Shown here one piece after another: positions 39,591 to 48,466 of a stretch of DNA of 64,000 nt. The notes under the pieces were generated by a model. That model had not been told where the DNA came from. It made no database searches and saw nothing but the letters and a program-made list of their open reading frames with translations. Numbering within the stretch: the first letter of the stretch is position 1; each line of letters begins with the position of its first letter. The DNA is from Roseococcus sp. SYP-B2431 (GTDB lineage: Bacteria > Pseudomonadota > Alphaproteobacteria > Acetobacterales > Acetobacteraceae). The DNA is taken from positions 300,774-364,773 of the forward strand of contig NZ_SJXD01000028.1 in the NCBI RefSeq assembly GCF_004336745.1. Reading direction: 5' to 3'. The position numbers were made by a program, and so were the translations under genes.

Positions 39591-40562
39591 ATGCTGGCAC
39601 GCCGCAACCTCCTCCGATCGGGCGCCGCCATGGCGGCCATGCTGCCGCAGGCGGCGCCGGCGCAGAGCTTCCCGGAGCGCCCGATCCGCTGGATCGTCGG
39701 CTATCCGCCGGGGGGCGCCTCGGACACCTTCGCGCGGCTCATCGGCGCGGCGATGTCCGCGCGGCTCGGCCAGAACGTCGTGGTGGAGAACCGGCCCGGC
39801 GGCGGCGCCGTGCTGGCGAGCGAGACGGTCTCGCGCGCGCCCGCCGACGGCTATACTTGGCTGCATGTCGACAACGGCATCCTGACCTACAACCCGGCGC
39901 TCTACACGCGGCTGCCCTATAATCCGGACACCGACCTCGCCGGGGCCGGCTTCATCGGCCGCTTCCCGCTCTACATCGTCGTGCGGCCCGAGGGCGCGCC
40001 GGCCGATTTTGCCGGGCTTCTGGCGGCCTCGCGGCAACGCTCCGTCACCTACGGCACGCCGGCCGTCGCCTCGCCGCATCACCTGGCGATGGAGCTGGTG
40101 CGGCGCCGCACCAACATCGACGTGACCCACGTCCCCTATCGCGGCGGGCCGGCCGCCATGCAGGACCTGCTCGCGGGCCAGGTGGACTGCGTGGTGATCG
40201 ACACCGCGACCGGCCTGCCCTTCATCCGCGACCGCAAGGTGCGCGCGCTCGCCGCGCTCACGGAGGCCCGCACGCCCGACGCGCCGGAGGTGCCGACCAT
40301 GGCCGAGCTGGGATACCCCAACACCGTGGCCTATGGCTGGCAGGGGATGAGCGTGCCGAAGGCGACGCCGGCGGCCATCGTCGCCCGGCTCTCCGCCGAG
40401 ATGATCGCCGCGATCCAGTCGCCGGACATCACCTCGCGCATGCGGGGGCTGGGGATCGACTACCAGCCGTGGACGCCGGCGCAGTTCGAGGCCTTCGTGG
40501 CCGCCGAGAACGCGCTCTGGCGCCCGCTGATTCGCGAGCTGGGCATCAGGCTGGACGGCTGA
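39591..40562 (+). CDS. Bug/TctC-type tripartite tricarboxylate binding protein (third copy)
   Basis: A 323-residue periplasmic binding protein with a twin-arginine-like signal (MLARRNLLRSGAAMAAMLPQ). The mature start is FPERPIRWIVGYPPGGASDTFARLIGAAM; VVENRPGGGAVLASETVS and VPYRGGPAAMQDLLAGQVDC follow. No TctAB genes are adjacent. It lies two bases before a secreted lipase-like hydrolase, so the carrier may collect the acid or ester product of that enzyme. Confidence 0.9.
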   Translation: MLARRNLLRSGAAMAAMLPQAAPAQSFPERPIRWIVGYPPGGASDTFARLIGAAMSARLGQNVVVENRPGGGAVLASETVSRAPADGYTWLHVDNGILTYNPALYTRLPYNPDTDLAGAGFIGRFPLYIVVRPEGAPADFAGLLAASRQRSVTYGTPAVASPHHLAMELVRRRTNIDVTHVPYRGGPAAMQDLLAGQVDCVVIDTATGLPFIRDRKVRALAALTEARTPDAPEVPTMAELGYPNTVAYGWQGMSVPKATPAAIVARLSAEMIAAIQSPDITSRMRGLGIDYQPWTPAQFEAFVAAENALWRPLIRELGIRLDG

Positions 40563-40564
40563 AC

Positions 40565-41905
40565 ATGACCCTCGCCCGCCGCGCGCTGCTGGGCTCCGCG
40601 CTCGCCCTGCCCTTCCTCCGCGCCGCCTCCGCGCAGGACGCGGCGCGGACACCCATCCTCTTCGTGCACGGCAACGGCGACCACGCGGCCCTGTGGATGA
40701 CGACGCTCTGGCGTTTCGAATCCAACAACTGGCCGCGCGCCCGGATGACGGCGATCAGCCTGCCCGACCCGGTGGCCCGCGCCGACGACGCCGTGGCCCA
40801 GTCGGACCGCAGCTCCAGCGCCGAGCAGACGGAGCGCCTGGCCGCCGCCGTCGCGGAGCTGCGCGCGAGGACGGGGGCGGCCCGCGTGGCGCTCGTCGGC
40901 AATTCGCGCGGCGGCTACCCGATCCGCGACTTCGTCTCGCGGCCGGCCGGGGCCGCGCAGGTGAGCCATGTCGTCACCTGCGGCACGCCCAACCGCGGCG
41001 TCTACGACTGGGAGTTCAACCCGGGCAGCGAGTTCAACGGCCGCGCGCCGTTCCTGCGCCGGCTCAACGGCGGCCCCACGGACGTGGTCGCGGGCACGAG
41101 CTTCCTCACCCTCCGCTCCGACAACGACCTCTATGCGCAGCCGGACGGCCGCTATGTCGGCCGGCCCGGCACGCCGACGGGCATCACGCAGGACGGGCCG
41201 GCGCTGCGCGGCGCCACCAACATCCTGCTGACCGGCCTCGATCATCGCGAGACGGCCTATCACTGGCGCTCCTTCCGCGAGCAGTTCAAGCATATCGCGG
41301 GCCGCGAGCCGCATATGCTGGGCGTCGTGCCGGAGGAGCGGCCGCGGATCGGCGGCATCGTGACCGGCCTGTCCAACGGCGTGCCGACCAACCGCCCGGT
41401 CGCCGGCGCCACCGTCGAGGTCTGGACGCTCGACTGGCAGGGCCAGCGCGAGGGCGACGCGCTGCTGAACATGACCACGGGCGCGGACGGCGCCTGGGGC
41501 GGCGCCGTCCTGCCGGCCTGGCGCTACATGCCGGTCGAGATCGTGCTGGGCGTGCCGGGCCATCCGGTCGCGCACTACTTCCGCTCGCATTTCCCGCGCT
41601 CCTCGGCCGTGGTGAACCTCCGCCCGCCCGCGCCGCTGACCGAGGCGGAGCGCGGCGCCGATTGCATCGTGCGGCTGACGCGCCCGCGCGGCTACTTCTC
41701 CTGGCCGCGCGACGTGGTGCTGATCGACGACCAGGAGGTCGCGGAGAAGCGCGAGGGCGTGGCCAGCCTTGCCACGGCAAGCCGGGCGCTGCCGATCGGG
41801 CGCGCCGGAAGCGCGGTCCATGCGCTGTACAACGAGGAGAAGCTGGTCGGCCGCGCGCTGCCGCGCTCCGAGAACCGCATCGCCGTGCTGGAGCTCACCT
41901 GGTGA
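40565..41905 (+). CDS. Secreted lipase-like alpha/beta hydrolase with C-terminal beta domain
   Basis: A 446-residue exported hydrolase. It has a twin-arginine signal (MTLARRALLGSALALPFLRAASA), HGNGDHAALW near the N terminus, and the nucleophile elbow VGNSRGG (Ser in G-x-S-x-G). THVVTCGTPNRG-like SHVVTCGTPNRGVYDWEF follows, and a catalytic Asp/His pair is near LTGLDHRETAYHW. Residues about 265-440 form a separate beta-rich part: VAGATVEVWTLDWQG resembles a carboxypeptidase-regulatory-like fold. It may act on esters, polyhydroxyalkanoate or lipids. It is coupled to the HAD gene by GTGA. Confidence 0.8.
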   Translation: MTLARRALLGSALALPFLRAASAQDAARTPILFVHGNGDHAALWMTTLWRFESNNWPRARMTAISLPDPVARADDAVAQSDRSSSAEQTERLAAAVAELRARTGAARVALVGNSRGGYPIRDFVSRPAGAAQVSHVVTCGTPNRGVYDWEFNPGSEFNGRAPFLRRLNGGPTDVVAGTSFLTLRSDNDLYAQPDGRYVGRPGTPTGITQDGPALRGATNILLTGLDHRETAYHWRSFREQFKHIAGREPHMLGVVPEERPRIGGIVTGLSNGVPTNRPVAGATVEVWTLDWQGQREGDALLNMTTGADGAWGGAVLPAWRYMPVEIVLGVPGHPVAHYFRSHFPRSSAVVNLRPPAPLTEAERGADCIVRLTRPRGYFSWPRDVVLIDDQEVAEKREGVASLATASRALPIGRAGSAVHALYNEEKLVGRALPRSENRIAVLELTW

Positions 41906-42522
41906 TCTCCTGGGTCGTCTTCGACGTCGGCGGCGTGCTGGTGGACGAGGCGCGGCTGATCCGCGGCTGGGCCGATGTGCTGGAGCTCACCGAGGAGGCG
42001 TTCACGCAGAAGCTGCGCGAAGGCATCGCGGCAGAGAAGGGCATCGGCGGCACCATCCGCGAGCTGGCGCCGCATGTCGACATCAAGGCCCATCGCGCCC
42101 GGCTGAACGGGCTGGAAATTCCCGCCGAGGCGGATCTCTATCCCGACGTGCGCGCCGGCATCGCATCGCTGCGGCAGGCGGGGTTCCGCGTCGGCATCGC
42201 GGGCAACCAGCCGCCCGGCGTGGCCGAGGCGCTGGAGGCGCTGTCCCTCGGCGCGGATTTCGTCGCGACCTCGGCCCAATGGGGCGTGTCCAAGCCCGAG
42301 CCGGGCTTCTTCGCCGAGGTGCTAAAGGCCACGGGCGCGGCGCCGGCCGAGATCGCCTATGTCGGCGACCGTCTCGACAACGACGTGGAGCCGGCGCGGG
42401 CGGCGGGGCTGCATCCGGTCTTCATCGCGCGCGGCCTCTGGGGCGAGGTGCATGACCCGCGTGTGCAGGGCTGCACGCGCGTCGGCGCGCTGACCGAGAT
42501 CGGCCTGCGCCTACGCGGCTGA
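41902..42522 (+). CDS. HAD-family hydrolase
   Basis: A 206-residue phosphatase-like protein. Motif I FDVGGVLVDE has the nucleophile Asp, motif II is the AGNQPPG segment, motif III lysine lies in WGVSKPEPGFF, and motif IV in YVGDRLDNDVEPARAAG. Start GTG at 41902 overlaps the lipase stop (GTGA). Members hydrolyse small phosphates or haloacids; the cap region is short. The third gene of the Bug-lipase-HAD unit, and convergent with chvI, with only six bases between the stops. Confidence 0.85.
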   Translation: MISWVVFDVGGVLVDEARLIRGWADVLELTEEAFTQKLREGIAAEKGIGGTIRELAPHVDIKAHRARLNGLEIPAEADLYPDVRAGIASLRQAGFRVGIAGNQPPGVAEALEALSLGADFVATSAQWGVSKPEPGFFAEVLKATGAAPAEIAYVGDRLDNDVEPARAAGLHPVFIARGLWGEVHDPRVQGCTRVGALTEIGLRLRG

Positions 42523-42528
42523 AGGCGC

Positions 42529-43230
42529 TTATTGCTCCTTGTAGCGGTAGCCGATCCCGTAGAGCGTCTCGATCTGCGCGAATTCGTCGTCCTGCGCGCG
42601 GAACTTCTTGCGGACCCGCTTCACGTGGCTGTCGATGGTGCGGTCGTCGACATAGATGTTCTCACCATAGGCCGCGTCGATCAGCTGGTCGCGGTTCTTC
42701 ACGAGGCCCGGACGCAGCGCCAGCGCCTTCACCAGCAGGAACTCGGTGACGGTCAGCTGGATCGGCTTCCCCTTCCAGATGCAGGTGTGCTTGGTCTCGT
42801 CGAGCGTGAGGTCGCCGCGGACCAGCAGGCCACCGGCGACGACGCCGCTGCTCTCCTGCTTCATCGCCTCGTTCCGGCGCAGCAGCGCGCGGATGCGCTC
42901 CAGCAGCAGGCGCTGGGAGAAGGGCTTGGTGATGTAATCGTCGGCGCCCAGGCGCAGGCCCATCAGCTCGTCCACCTCCTCGTCCTTGGAGGTGAGGAAG
43001 ATGACCGGCATGGCGCTGCGGGCGCGCAGCCGCTGCAGCAGCTCCATGCCGTCCATGCGCGGCATCTTGATGTCGAGCACGGCCAGGTCCGCCGGCTTGC
43101 CCATGAGGCCCTGCAGCGCGCTCTCGCCGTCCGTGTAGGTGCGGACCTGATAGCCCTCCTGCTCCAGGGTCATGGAGACCGAGGTCAGGATGTTGCGGTC
43201 GTCGTCCACGAGGGCGATGGTTTGCGGCAT
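42529..43230 (-). CDS. chvI: Response regulator ChvI
   Basis: A 233-residue OmpR-type regulator. The receiver has [19 protein letters not shown], the phospho-Asp in [17 protein letters not shown] and [28 protein letters not shown]. The winged helix ends [15 protein letters not shown]...[32 protein letters not shown] and [18 protein letters not shown] are near-diagnostic of ChvI, which with the sensor ChvG controls acid and envelope responses in alphaproteobacteria. chvG is not adjacent; a HAD gene converges on its 3' end. pckA lies 2.3 kb away, divergent, as in rhizobia. Confidence 0.9.
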   Translation of the reverse strand: MPQTIALVDDDRNILTSVSMTLEQEGYQVRTYTDGESALQGLMGKPADLAVLDIKMPRMDGMELLQRLRARSAMPVIFLTSKDEEVDELMGLRLGADDYITKPFSQRLLLERIRALLRRNEAMKQESSGVVAGGLLVRGDLTLDETKHTCIWKGKPIQLTVTEFLLVKALALRPGLVKNRDQLIDAAYGENIYVDDRTIDSHVKRVRKKFRAQDDEFAQIETLYGIGYRYKEQ

Positions 43231-43302
43231 GGGTGCCTCCTTGCCGCCCTTCATAGGCGGCGATTCAGGCACAAAACAGACGCAGCCGTGGCAGATTCGC
43301 AA

Positions 43303-44049
43303 CTATCTCCGTTTCAGCGGCAGAAGAATGTCGGTCAGCCACTCGGCCGGCGGCAGGGTGCGGCAATCGTTGAGCTAGTGCTCTCGCTGCCGGCGTTGTG
43401 CTGTGCCCGGCTGCGCTTCCTGAAGGGCGCCTAGACCGGCTCTACGGCGAATGGCTGCCCGCCAGCGGCGAGGAACCGGCCGAGCATCCCGTGCTGGACG
43501 GAACGGCGTGCGGGGTCGTCCCGATAGAGCCCGTAGAACCGCGTCTGCGGCCCGACCAGCCCGCTGCCGCGCGCCCAGGCGGCGAGCCGCTCGAAGGTGC
43601 CGGCGATCTCGGCATAGGCGCCATGTGGCGCAGCGTGGCGAGGTGCCTGGCGGGCAGCTCGGTGAAGATCACTTCGGTCATCTCGTGCTCCAGGATGGCG
43701 CCGATGCCGGCGCGGTGGCGATAGGCGCCGGGCGGGAGGCCATGGGCCTCGCGGAAGGCGCGGGTGAAGGCGGCGACCGAGCCGTAGCCTCGCGGGCGAT
43801 GCGCGACATGGTCTGTCCGGTGCGGATGAGGGCAGCGGCGGCGCGGGACAGGCGCAGGCGCGTCAGGGTCTCGGCCGGCGTCTCGCCCATCAGCGCGCGG
43901 TAGACCCGGTGGAAGTAGCAGGGCGAGAAGGCGGCGACGCCGGCCAGCTCCTCGAGGAAGGGCGTGCGCTCCAGCCGTTCGGAGGAATGCCGGACGGCGC
44001 GGCTGATGCGCGCGGCGTGGTCGGTGAGGGTGGCGGTCCTGAGCGTCAT
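43303..44049 (-). pseudogene. Shattered AraC/GyrI-type regulator
   Basis: The N-terminal AraC DNA-binding domain (MTLRTATLTDHAARISRAVR, ETPAETLTRLRLSRAA) is intact to about 43790. One base is missing there: IARE continues as YGSVAAFTRAFREAHGLPPG in the next frame. A second base is lost near 43620, after ELPARHLATLRHM, and AYAEIAGTFERLAAW with FYGLYRDDP follows. Then the GyrI-domain segment RLYGEWLPASGEEPAEHPVL occurs on the opposite strand (about 43427-43500). Last, LNDCRTLPPAEWLTDILLPL returns on the minus strand, ending at 43303 behind a TAG. Confidence 0.7.
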
Positions 44050-44203
44050 GCGCCGCCTATGCCCCAGGCCGGATTGATCGCGCTTGCGAAGTCCTTCCTC
44101 GGCGGCGGCCTATCGCGGCGATCGGTTCCGCCTGGTGGCCGGCGACGCCACCGCGCCGCATTCTCCAACCGAGCCGAAAGGCGCCCCGACCAGGAGAGAC
44201 CAG

Positions 44204-44605
44204 ATGACCCGCTTCGCCCGGACCGCCGCCTTCGCCGCCGCCGTCGCCGCCAGCGCCTTCGCCTACCCCGCCGCCGCCCAGCAGGCCCGCTACTGCAACG
44301 GCAGCCTGGTCGCCAACGCATTCTACAGCAACGTGATCTCCAACGGCCGGACCGCCGAAGTCGAGTATCACGGCCAGTTCCAGAACATGGACCCGAACCG
44401 CCGCGCGATGACGGCGACGATGCTCACCCTCGCCCGCATCGGGAACTTCACCGTCTTCCGCCCGATCGCCCGCTTCGATCTGAACGCCTTCCAGCAGAAG
44501 GACATCACCGTCCTGGCGCTTCGGACGAGCAACCCCGGCGGCACGGGCGCCCCGGCGCCCGCCCAGGTCGGCACGCAGATCCGCTTCACCTGCTCCTACC
44601 GCTGA
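44204..44605 (+). CDS. Small secreted protein, possible paralogue of the one at 33727
   Basis: A 133-residue exported protein: signal peptide MTRFARTAAFAAAVAASAFAYPAAA, then QARYCNGSLVANAFYSN, a beta-rich core (VEYHGQFQNMDPNRRAMTATML) and the end IRFTCSYR. Two cysteines bracket the mature chain. The layout, length and final C-x(2)-R ending recall the 33727 protein, though identity is low. AGGAGAG before the ATG is a strong ribosome site. Function unknown. Confidence 0.65.
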   Translation: MTRFARTAAFAAAVAASAFAYPAAAQQARYCNGSLVANAFYSNVISNGRTAEVEYHGQFQNMDPNRRAMTATMLTLARIGNFTVFRPIARFDLNAFQQKDITVLALRTSNPGGTGAPAPAQVGTQIRFTCSYR

Positions 44606-44660
44606 CCACCGGGGCATGGGCCGGGTGGACGCCCGGCTCCTCCCGCCCCAGGCTTCCCCC

Positions 44661-45383
44661 ATGACCGACGATTCAGGCTTCGAAGCCCGGAAGATCATCC
44701 GCGCCGCGCGGGCCGCCACCCTGGCCACGCAGCGCGACGGGCAGCCCTTCGCGGGCCTCGTCACCCCAGCCTGCTCGCCGGAGCTGGCGCCGCTGCTCTG
44801 GCTTTCCACGCTCTCCGAACACACGCGGCAGCTGATGCGGGAGCCGCGCTGCGCCCTGCTCTTCCAGGGCGGGGCCACGGCGGCCAATCCGCAGGCGGCG
44901 CCGCGCGTCACGCTCACGGGCATCGCCGAACGGATCGAAGATGCGGGGCTGAAGGCGCGCTGGCTCACGCGGCATCCCTATGCCGCCGCCTATGCCGATT
45001 TCGGCGATTTCGGTCTTTGGCGAGTGAAGCCGGGCGGAGCTCTCCTCGTCGGCGGCTTTGCCCGCGCGACGCGGCTGCCCCTCGCCGGGCTGCTGCCCGA
45101 TCCGGACGCCGTCGAAGCCATCGCCTCGGCGGAGGCGGAGATCATCCAGCACGTCAACGAGGACCATCCGGACGCTATCGCCGCCATCGCACGGGGCCTG
45201 CCCGGCGGCGGCCCAGGCGCCTGGCGCCTCGCCGCGGTCGATGTGGACGGGCTGGATCTCGTCCTTGGCGATACCGTCCTCCGGCTGGACTTCGAGGCGC
45301 CCGCGTCCGGCCCGGACGCGGTCCGCGCGGAGCTGATCCGTGCCGCGCGACGGGGCCGTCCTGGCAATCGTGCATCGCAGTAG
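44661..45383 (+). CDS. HugZ-like pyridoxamine 5'-phosphate oxidase-fold protein
   Basis: A 240-residue cytosolic protein. The N-terminal split-barrel (ARAATLATQRDGQPFAGLVTPACSPELAPLLWLSTLSEHTRQLMREPRCALLF) is the FMN/heme-binding fold. The C-terminal DUF2470 domain has EAEIIQHVNEDHPDAIAAIARG with the conserved NxDH. This domain order matches the HugZ family of heme-degrading or heme-binding proteins. Whether it degrades heme is not shown by sequence; FMN-dependent roles are possible. Confidence 0.85.
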   Translation: MTDDSGFEARKIIRAARAATLATQRDGQPFAGLVTPACSPELAPLLWLSTLSEHTRQLMREPRCALLFQGGATAANPQAAPRVTLTGIAERIEDAGLKARWLTRHPYAAAYADFGDFGLWRVKPGGALLVGGFARATRLPLAGLLPDPDAVEAIASAEAEIIQHVNEDHPDAIAAIARGLPGGGPGAWRLAAVDVDGLDLVLGDTVLRLDFEAPASGPDAVRAELIRAARRGRPGNRASQ

Positions 45384-45545
45384 GCGGGTCGCCTCGCGTC
45401 TTTTGCGACGAACTGCGGTTCCGCGAGGTGTTAGCGCATTGTCACCGGAGCTTAGCCGCCCTAATTCGGTCTCAACTCTCCTCGAAACAGCCTGGGCCGG
45501 GACGAGCGATCGCCTCCGGCCGTCCGCTTCACTGGGAAACCGCGA

Positions 45546-47135
45546 ATGACCGACTCCCTCGCCGGCACCGGCGTCACCAACGGCACCGTCCATGCCAATC
45601 TGACGGCGGCTTCGCTGGTCCAGCAGGCCATGCTGCGCGGCGAGGGCCGCCTCTCGGCCGACGGCGCCTTCATCGGCATCACCGGCCAGCACACCGGCCG
45701 CTCGGTGGCCGACAAGTTCGTCGTGGACGAGCCCGAGACCTCGGCCGATGTCTGGTGGGGCAAGGTCAACCAGAAGCTGGATGCGGCGAAGTACGAGGTC
45801 TTCCTGAAGCGCGTCCGCGGCTACCTCGGCGGCCAGAAGGAGCTCTTCACCCAGGATCTCTACGCCGGCGCCGACCCGAAGTACCGCATCAAGGTGCGGT
45901 TGGTCACGACCAATGCCTGGCATGCCCTCTTCGCGCGCAACATGTTCATCCGCCCGGCCGAGGCCGAGCTGGAGGGCTTCACGCCCGACTACACCATCCT
46001 GCACGCGCCCGAGCTGGAATCGGTCCCGGCCGAGGATGGCGGCCGCGCCGGCTCGACCACGCTGATCGGCCTCTCCTTCAAGCAGAAGATCATCGCGATC
46101 GCCGGCACCAGCTACGCCGGCGAGATCAAGAAGAGCATCTTCACCGTCATGAACTGGCTGCTGCCGGCGCAAGGCGTGCTGCCGATGCATTGCTCGGCCA
46201 ATGTCGGCAAGGATGGCGACACGGCGCTGTTCTTCGGCCTTTCCGGCACGGGCAAGACCACCCTCTCCTCCGATCCCGAGCGCGCGCTGATCGGCGATGA
46301 CGAGCATGGCTGGACCGAGACGGGCGTCTTCAACTTCGAGGGTGGCTGCTACGCCAAGGTCATCAAGCTGTCGAAGGAGGCCGAGCCGCAGATCTGGGAT
46401 GCCTCGCACCGCTTCGGCGCCGTGCTCGAGAACGTGGTCTCCGACAAGCACGGCAAGCTCGACCTCGACGACAACCGCTACACCGAGAACACGCGCAGCT
46501 GCTACCCGATCGAGTTCATCCCGAACACGCAGCCGGGCGGCATGGGCGGCCTGCCGAAGAACGTGGTGATGCTGACGGCCGACGCCTTCGGCGTGCTGCC
46601 GCCGATCTCCAAGCTGACGCCGGCCCAGGCGATGTACCACTTCCTCTCGGGCTACACGGCGCGCGTCGCCGGCACGGAGAAGGGCCTCGGCAAGGAGCCG
46701 CAGGCGACCTTCTCCACCTGCTTCGGCGCGCCCTTCCTGCCGCGCCACCCGGAGGTCTACGGCCGCATGCTGGAGAGCCTGATCGCCCGCGACGGCGCGC
46801 AGGTCTGGCTGGTGAACACGGGCTGGACGGGCGGCGCCTACGGCACGGGCCACCGCATGTCGATCAAGCACACGCGCGCCTTGCTGCGCGCGGCGCTGGA
46901 CGGCTCGCTGGCCCAGGTGGAGTTCGTGACGGATCCGTTCTTCGGCCTGGCCATTCCGAAGGCCGTCGCGGGCATCCCGGGTGACGTGCTGAACCCGCGC
47001 GACTCCTGGCAGGACAAGGCGGCCTATGATGCGACGGCGAAGAAGCTGGTGGGCCTCTTCGAGAAGAACTTCGAGACCTTCGCCGGCGCCGTCGGCGACG
47101 ACGTGAAGGCGGCGGCCATCAAGGCCGCCGCTTAG
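45546..47135 (+). CDS. pckA: Phosphoenolpyruvate carboxykinase (ATP)
   Basis: A 529-residue cytosolic enzyme converting oxaloacetate and ATP to phosphoenolpyruvate and CO2, the entry of gluconeogenesis. The kinase-1a P-loop FFGLSGTGKTTLSSDP and the metal site LIGDDEHGWTETGVFNFEGGCYAK are visible. The substrate residues are in ITGQHTGRSVADKF, and the C-terminal adenine region NTGWTGGAYGTGHRMS follows. Length fits the ATP-type family. In rhizobia pckA lies next to and divergent from chvI; here the same pair is kept with extra genes between. Confidence 0.97.
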   Translation: MTDSLAGTGVTNGTVHANLTAASLVQQAMLRGEGRLSADGAFIGITGQHTGRSVADKFVVDEPETSADVWWGKVNQKLDAAKYEVFLKRVRGYLGGQKELFTQDLYAGADPKYRIKVRLVTTNAWHALFARNMFIRPAEAELEGFTPDYTILHAPELESVPAEDGGRAGSTTLIGLSFKQKIIAIAGTSYAGEIKKSIFTVMNWLLPAQGVLPMHCSANVGKDGDTALFFGLSGTGKTTLSSDPERALIGDDEHGWTETGVFNFEGGCYAKVIKLSKEAEPQIWDASHRFGAVLENVVSDKHGKLDLDDNRYTENTRSCYPIEFIPNTQPGGMGGLPKNVVMLTADAFGVLPPISKLTPAQAMYHFLSGYTARVAGTEKGLGKEPQATFSTCFGAPFLPRHPEVYGRMLESLIARDGAQVWLVNTGWTGGAYGTGHRMSIKHTRALLRAALDGSLAQVEFVTDPFFGLAIPKAVAGIPGDVLNPRDSWQDKAAYDATAKKLVGLFEKNFETFAGAVGDDVKAAAIKAAA

Positions 47136-47291
47136 TCGACCCTCCGACCCCCGGGCGGGTTGGGGCGGCTCGCCCCGGCCGCTCCTGGAGCGCGGGTCGG
47201 CAAGGGGCTTGGGCGGCGCCGGCCGCAGTCGCGGCCCGATTGGACCGGGGTGCGCATCATCTGCTCGGCGCGCCTGTTTGAGGGAGGATGA

Positions 47292-47687
47292 ATGCCGGAC
47301 GGTTCCATCCCGCGCCGCGAGGAACGGCCCGTCGCGCACAACGTGCTCGGCGGCGTGCTCCTGCCCTGCAGCATGGCGCCCCTCACCGGCTGGTTCCGCG
47401 ACGGCTGCTGCAATACGGACGAGAACGATCTCGGCCTGCACACCGTCTGCGCGGAGATGACGGAGGGCTTCCTCGAATTCTCCCGCGCCACCGGCAACGA
47501 CCTCTCCACGCCACGGCCGGAATACGGCTTTGCGGGCCTGAAGCCCGGCGATCGCTGGTGCCTCTGCGCCGCGCGCTGGGAAGAGGCGCGGCAGGCGGGC
47601 CATGCACCGAAGGTCGTTCTGGCGGCGACGCATGAGGCGACCTTGCAGGTCACCCGGATGGCGCATCTGCGGCTGCACGCCGCCTGA
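47292..47687 (+). CDS. DUF2237 family protein
   Basis: A 131-residue cytosolic protein of the DUF2237 (COG3651) family. Characteristic stretches are NVLGGVLLPCSMAPLTGWFRDGCCNTDENDLGLHTVCAEMT, FLEFSRATGNDLSTPRPEYGFAGLKPGDRWCLCAARW and VVLAATHEATL. Conserved cysteines (GCC, VC, CLC) suggest metal binding or redox sensing. Function not established. The start is the ATG at 47292. It is convergent with bcsD. Confidence 0.9.
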   Translation: MPDGSIPRREERPVAHNVLGGVLLPCSMAPLTGWFRDGCCNTDENDLGLHTVCAEMTEGFLEFSRATGNDLSTPRPEYGFAGLKPGDRWCLCAARWEEARQAGHAPKVVLAATHEATLQVTRMAHLRLHAA

Positions 47688-47712
47688 GCGATTTAAGCCC
47701 GGTGAGAAGGCG

Positions 47713-48234
47713 TCAGCCGGGGATATTCGCGTAGCGCAGCAGCAGCGCCGCGCCATCCGGCGACCATTTCCGCACCGGCACGCTCGGCTCCGCGCCGGGC
47801 TGGCTGCCGAGCCAGCCCGCATAGAGCCCCTCCAGCACCGAGCCGATCCAGGAGCCGTTGAGGTCCGCATGCGTGCCCACCAGCGGCGCCGCCACGTGGC
47901 GCAGCACCATCGTGCGGTTGCCCAGGTCGAGGCTCATCTGCACATAGCCCCAGTCCACCGTGGCAAGCGCGTCGTTGATGCGGGCCTCGAGCTCGCCCAG
48001 CGTGGCACAGGCGGGCAGCGGCATCAGCGCGGCCATGCGCGCGCCCACCAGACGCATCATCCCCTCGCGGCCGGGGGCGTCGAGATGGCTTTCCAGCGTC
48101 TCCATCATCGCGCGGAGGAAGGTGCGCCACTGCGCCGCCACGCCGCGCCGGGCGAAATAGGTGAGCGCGTTCTGTTCGGTGATCTGGTCCGGCACGAGCG
48201 AGCCCCATGAATCCGTCGCAACGGCATAGACCAT
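47713..48234 (-). CDS. bcsD: Cellulose synthase subunit D (BcsD/AcsD)
   Basis: A 173-residue periplasmic protein matching the AcsD subunit of Komagataeibacter, an octameric ring that guides glucan chains and promotes crystalline cellulose. Matching stretches are LVGARMAALMPLPACATLGELEARINDAL, VDWGYVQMSLD and GSWIGSVLEGLYAGWLGSQPGA. No signal peptide is visible, as in known AcsD. The assignment rests on this pattern, not a search. It is separated from the other bcs genes by the acetylation genes algI/algJ, with which it shares a divergent 232-base promoter region. Confidence 0.85.
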   Translation of the reverse strand: MVYAVATDSWGSLVPDQITEQNALTYFARRGVAAQWRTFLRAMMETLESHLDAPGREGMMRLVGARMAALMPLPACATLGELEARINDALATVDWGYVQMSLDLGNRTMVLRHVAAPLVGTHADLNGSWIGSVLEGLYAGWLGSQPGAEPSVPVRKWSPDGAALLLRYANIPG

Positions 48235-48466
48235 AAATCAGAAACGCGGCCGGTGAAAATCCGCGAAACGGGCACCTTTGCAGGCGCGCAACACGGCCGG
48301 AAAACACGCATGGCGGGCATTGCAAAACCCGAGTTGTCGATGCTAAGGCCGTCCTGCGTCCCCCCGCGAATCGAGGAAAGTCAATGGCCTGCGCATATGA
48401 ATGCGTCGCCGCCTCTCGCGATGCGGTTCCGTCCCGGACGAATGCCCGCAGGGAGGATAGCGGCCG

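Noticed and set aside
44673..47870. A 1,065-codon minus-strand frame over the HugZ-like gene, pckA and DUF2237
   Set aside because: Runs antisense through three confident genes and has no recognisable domain.
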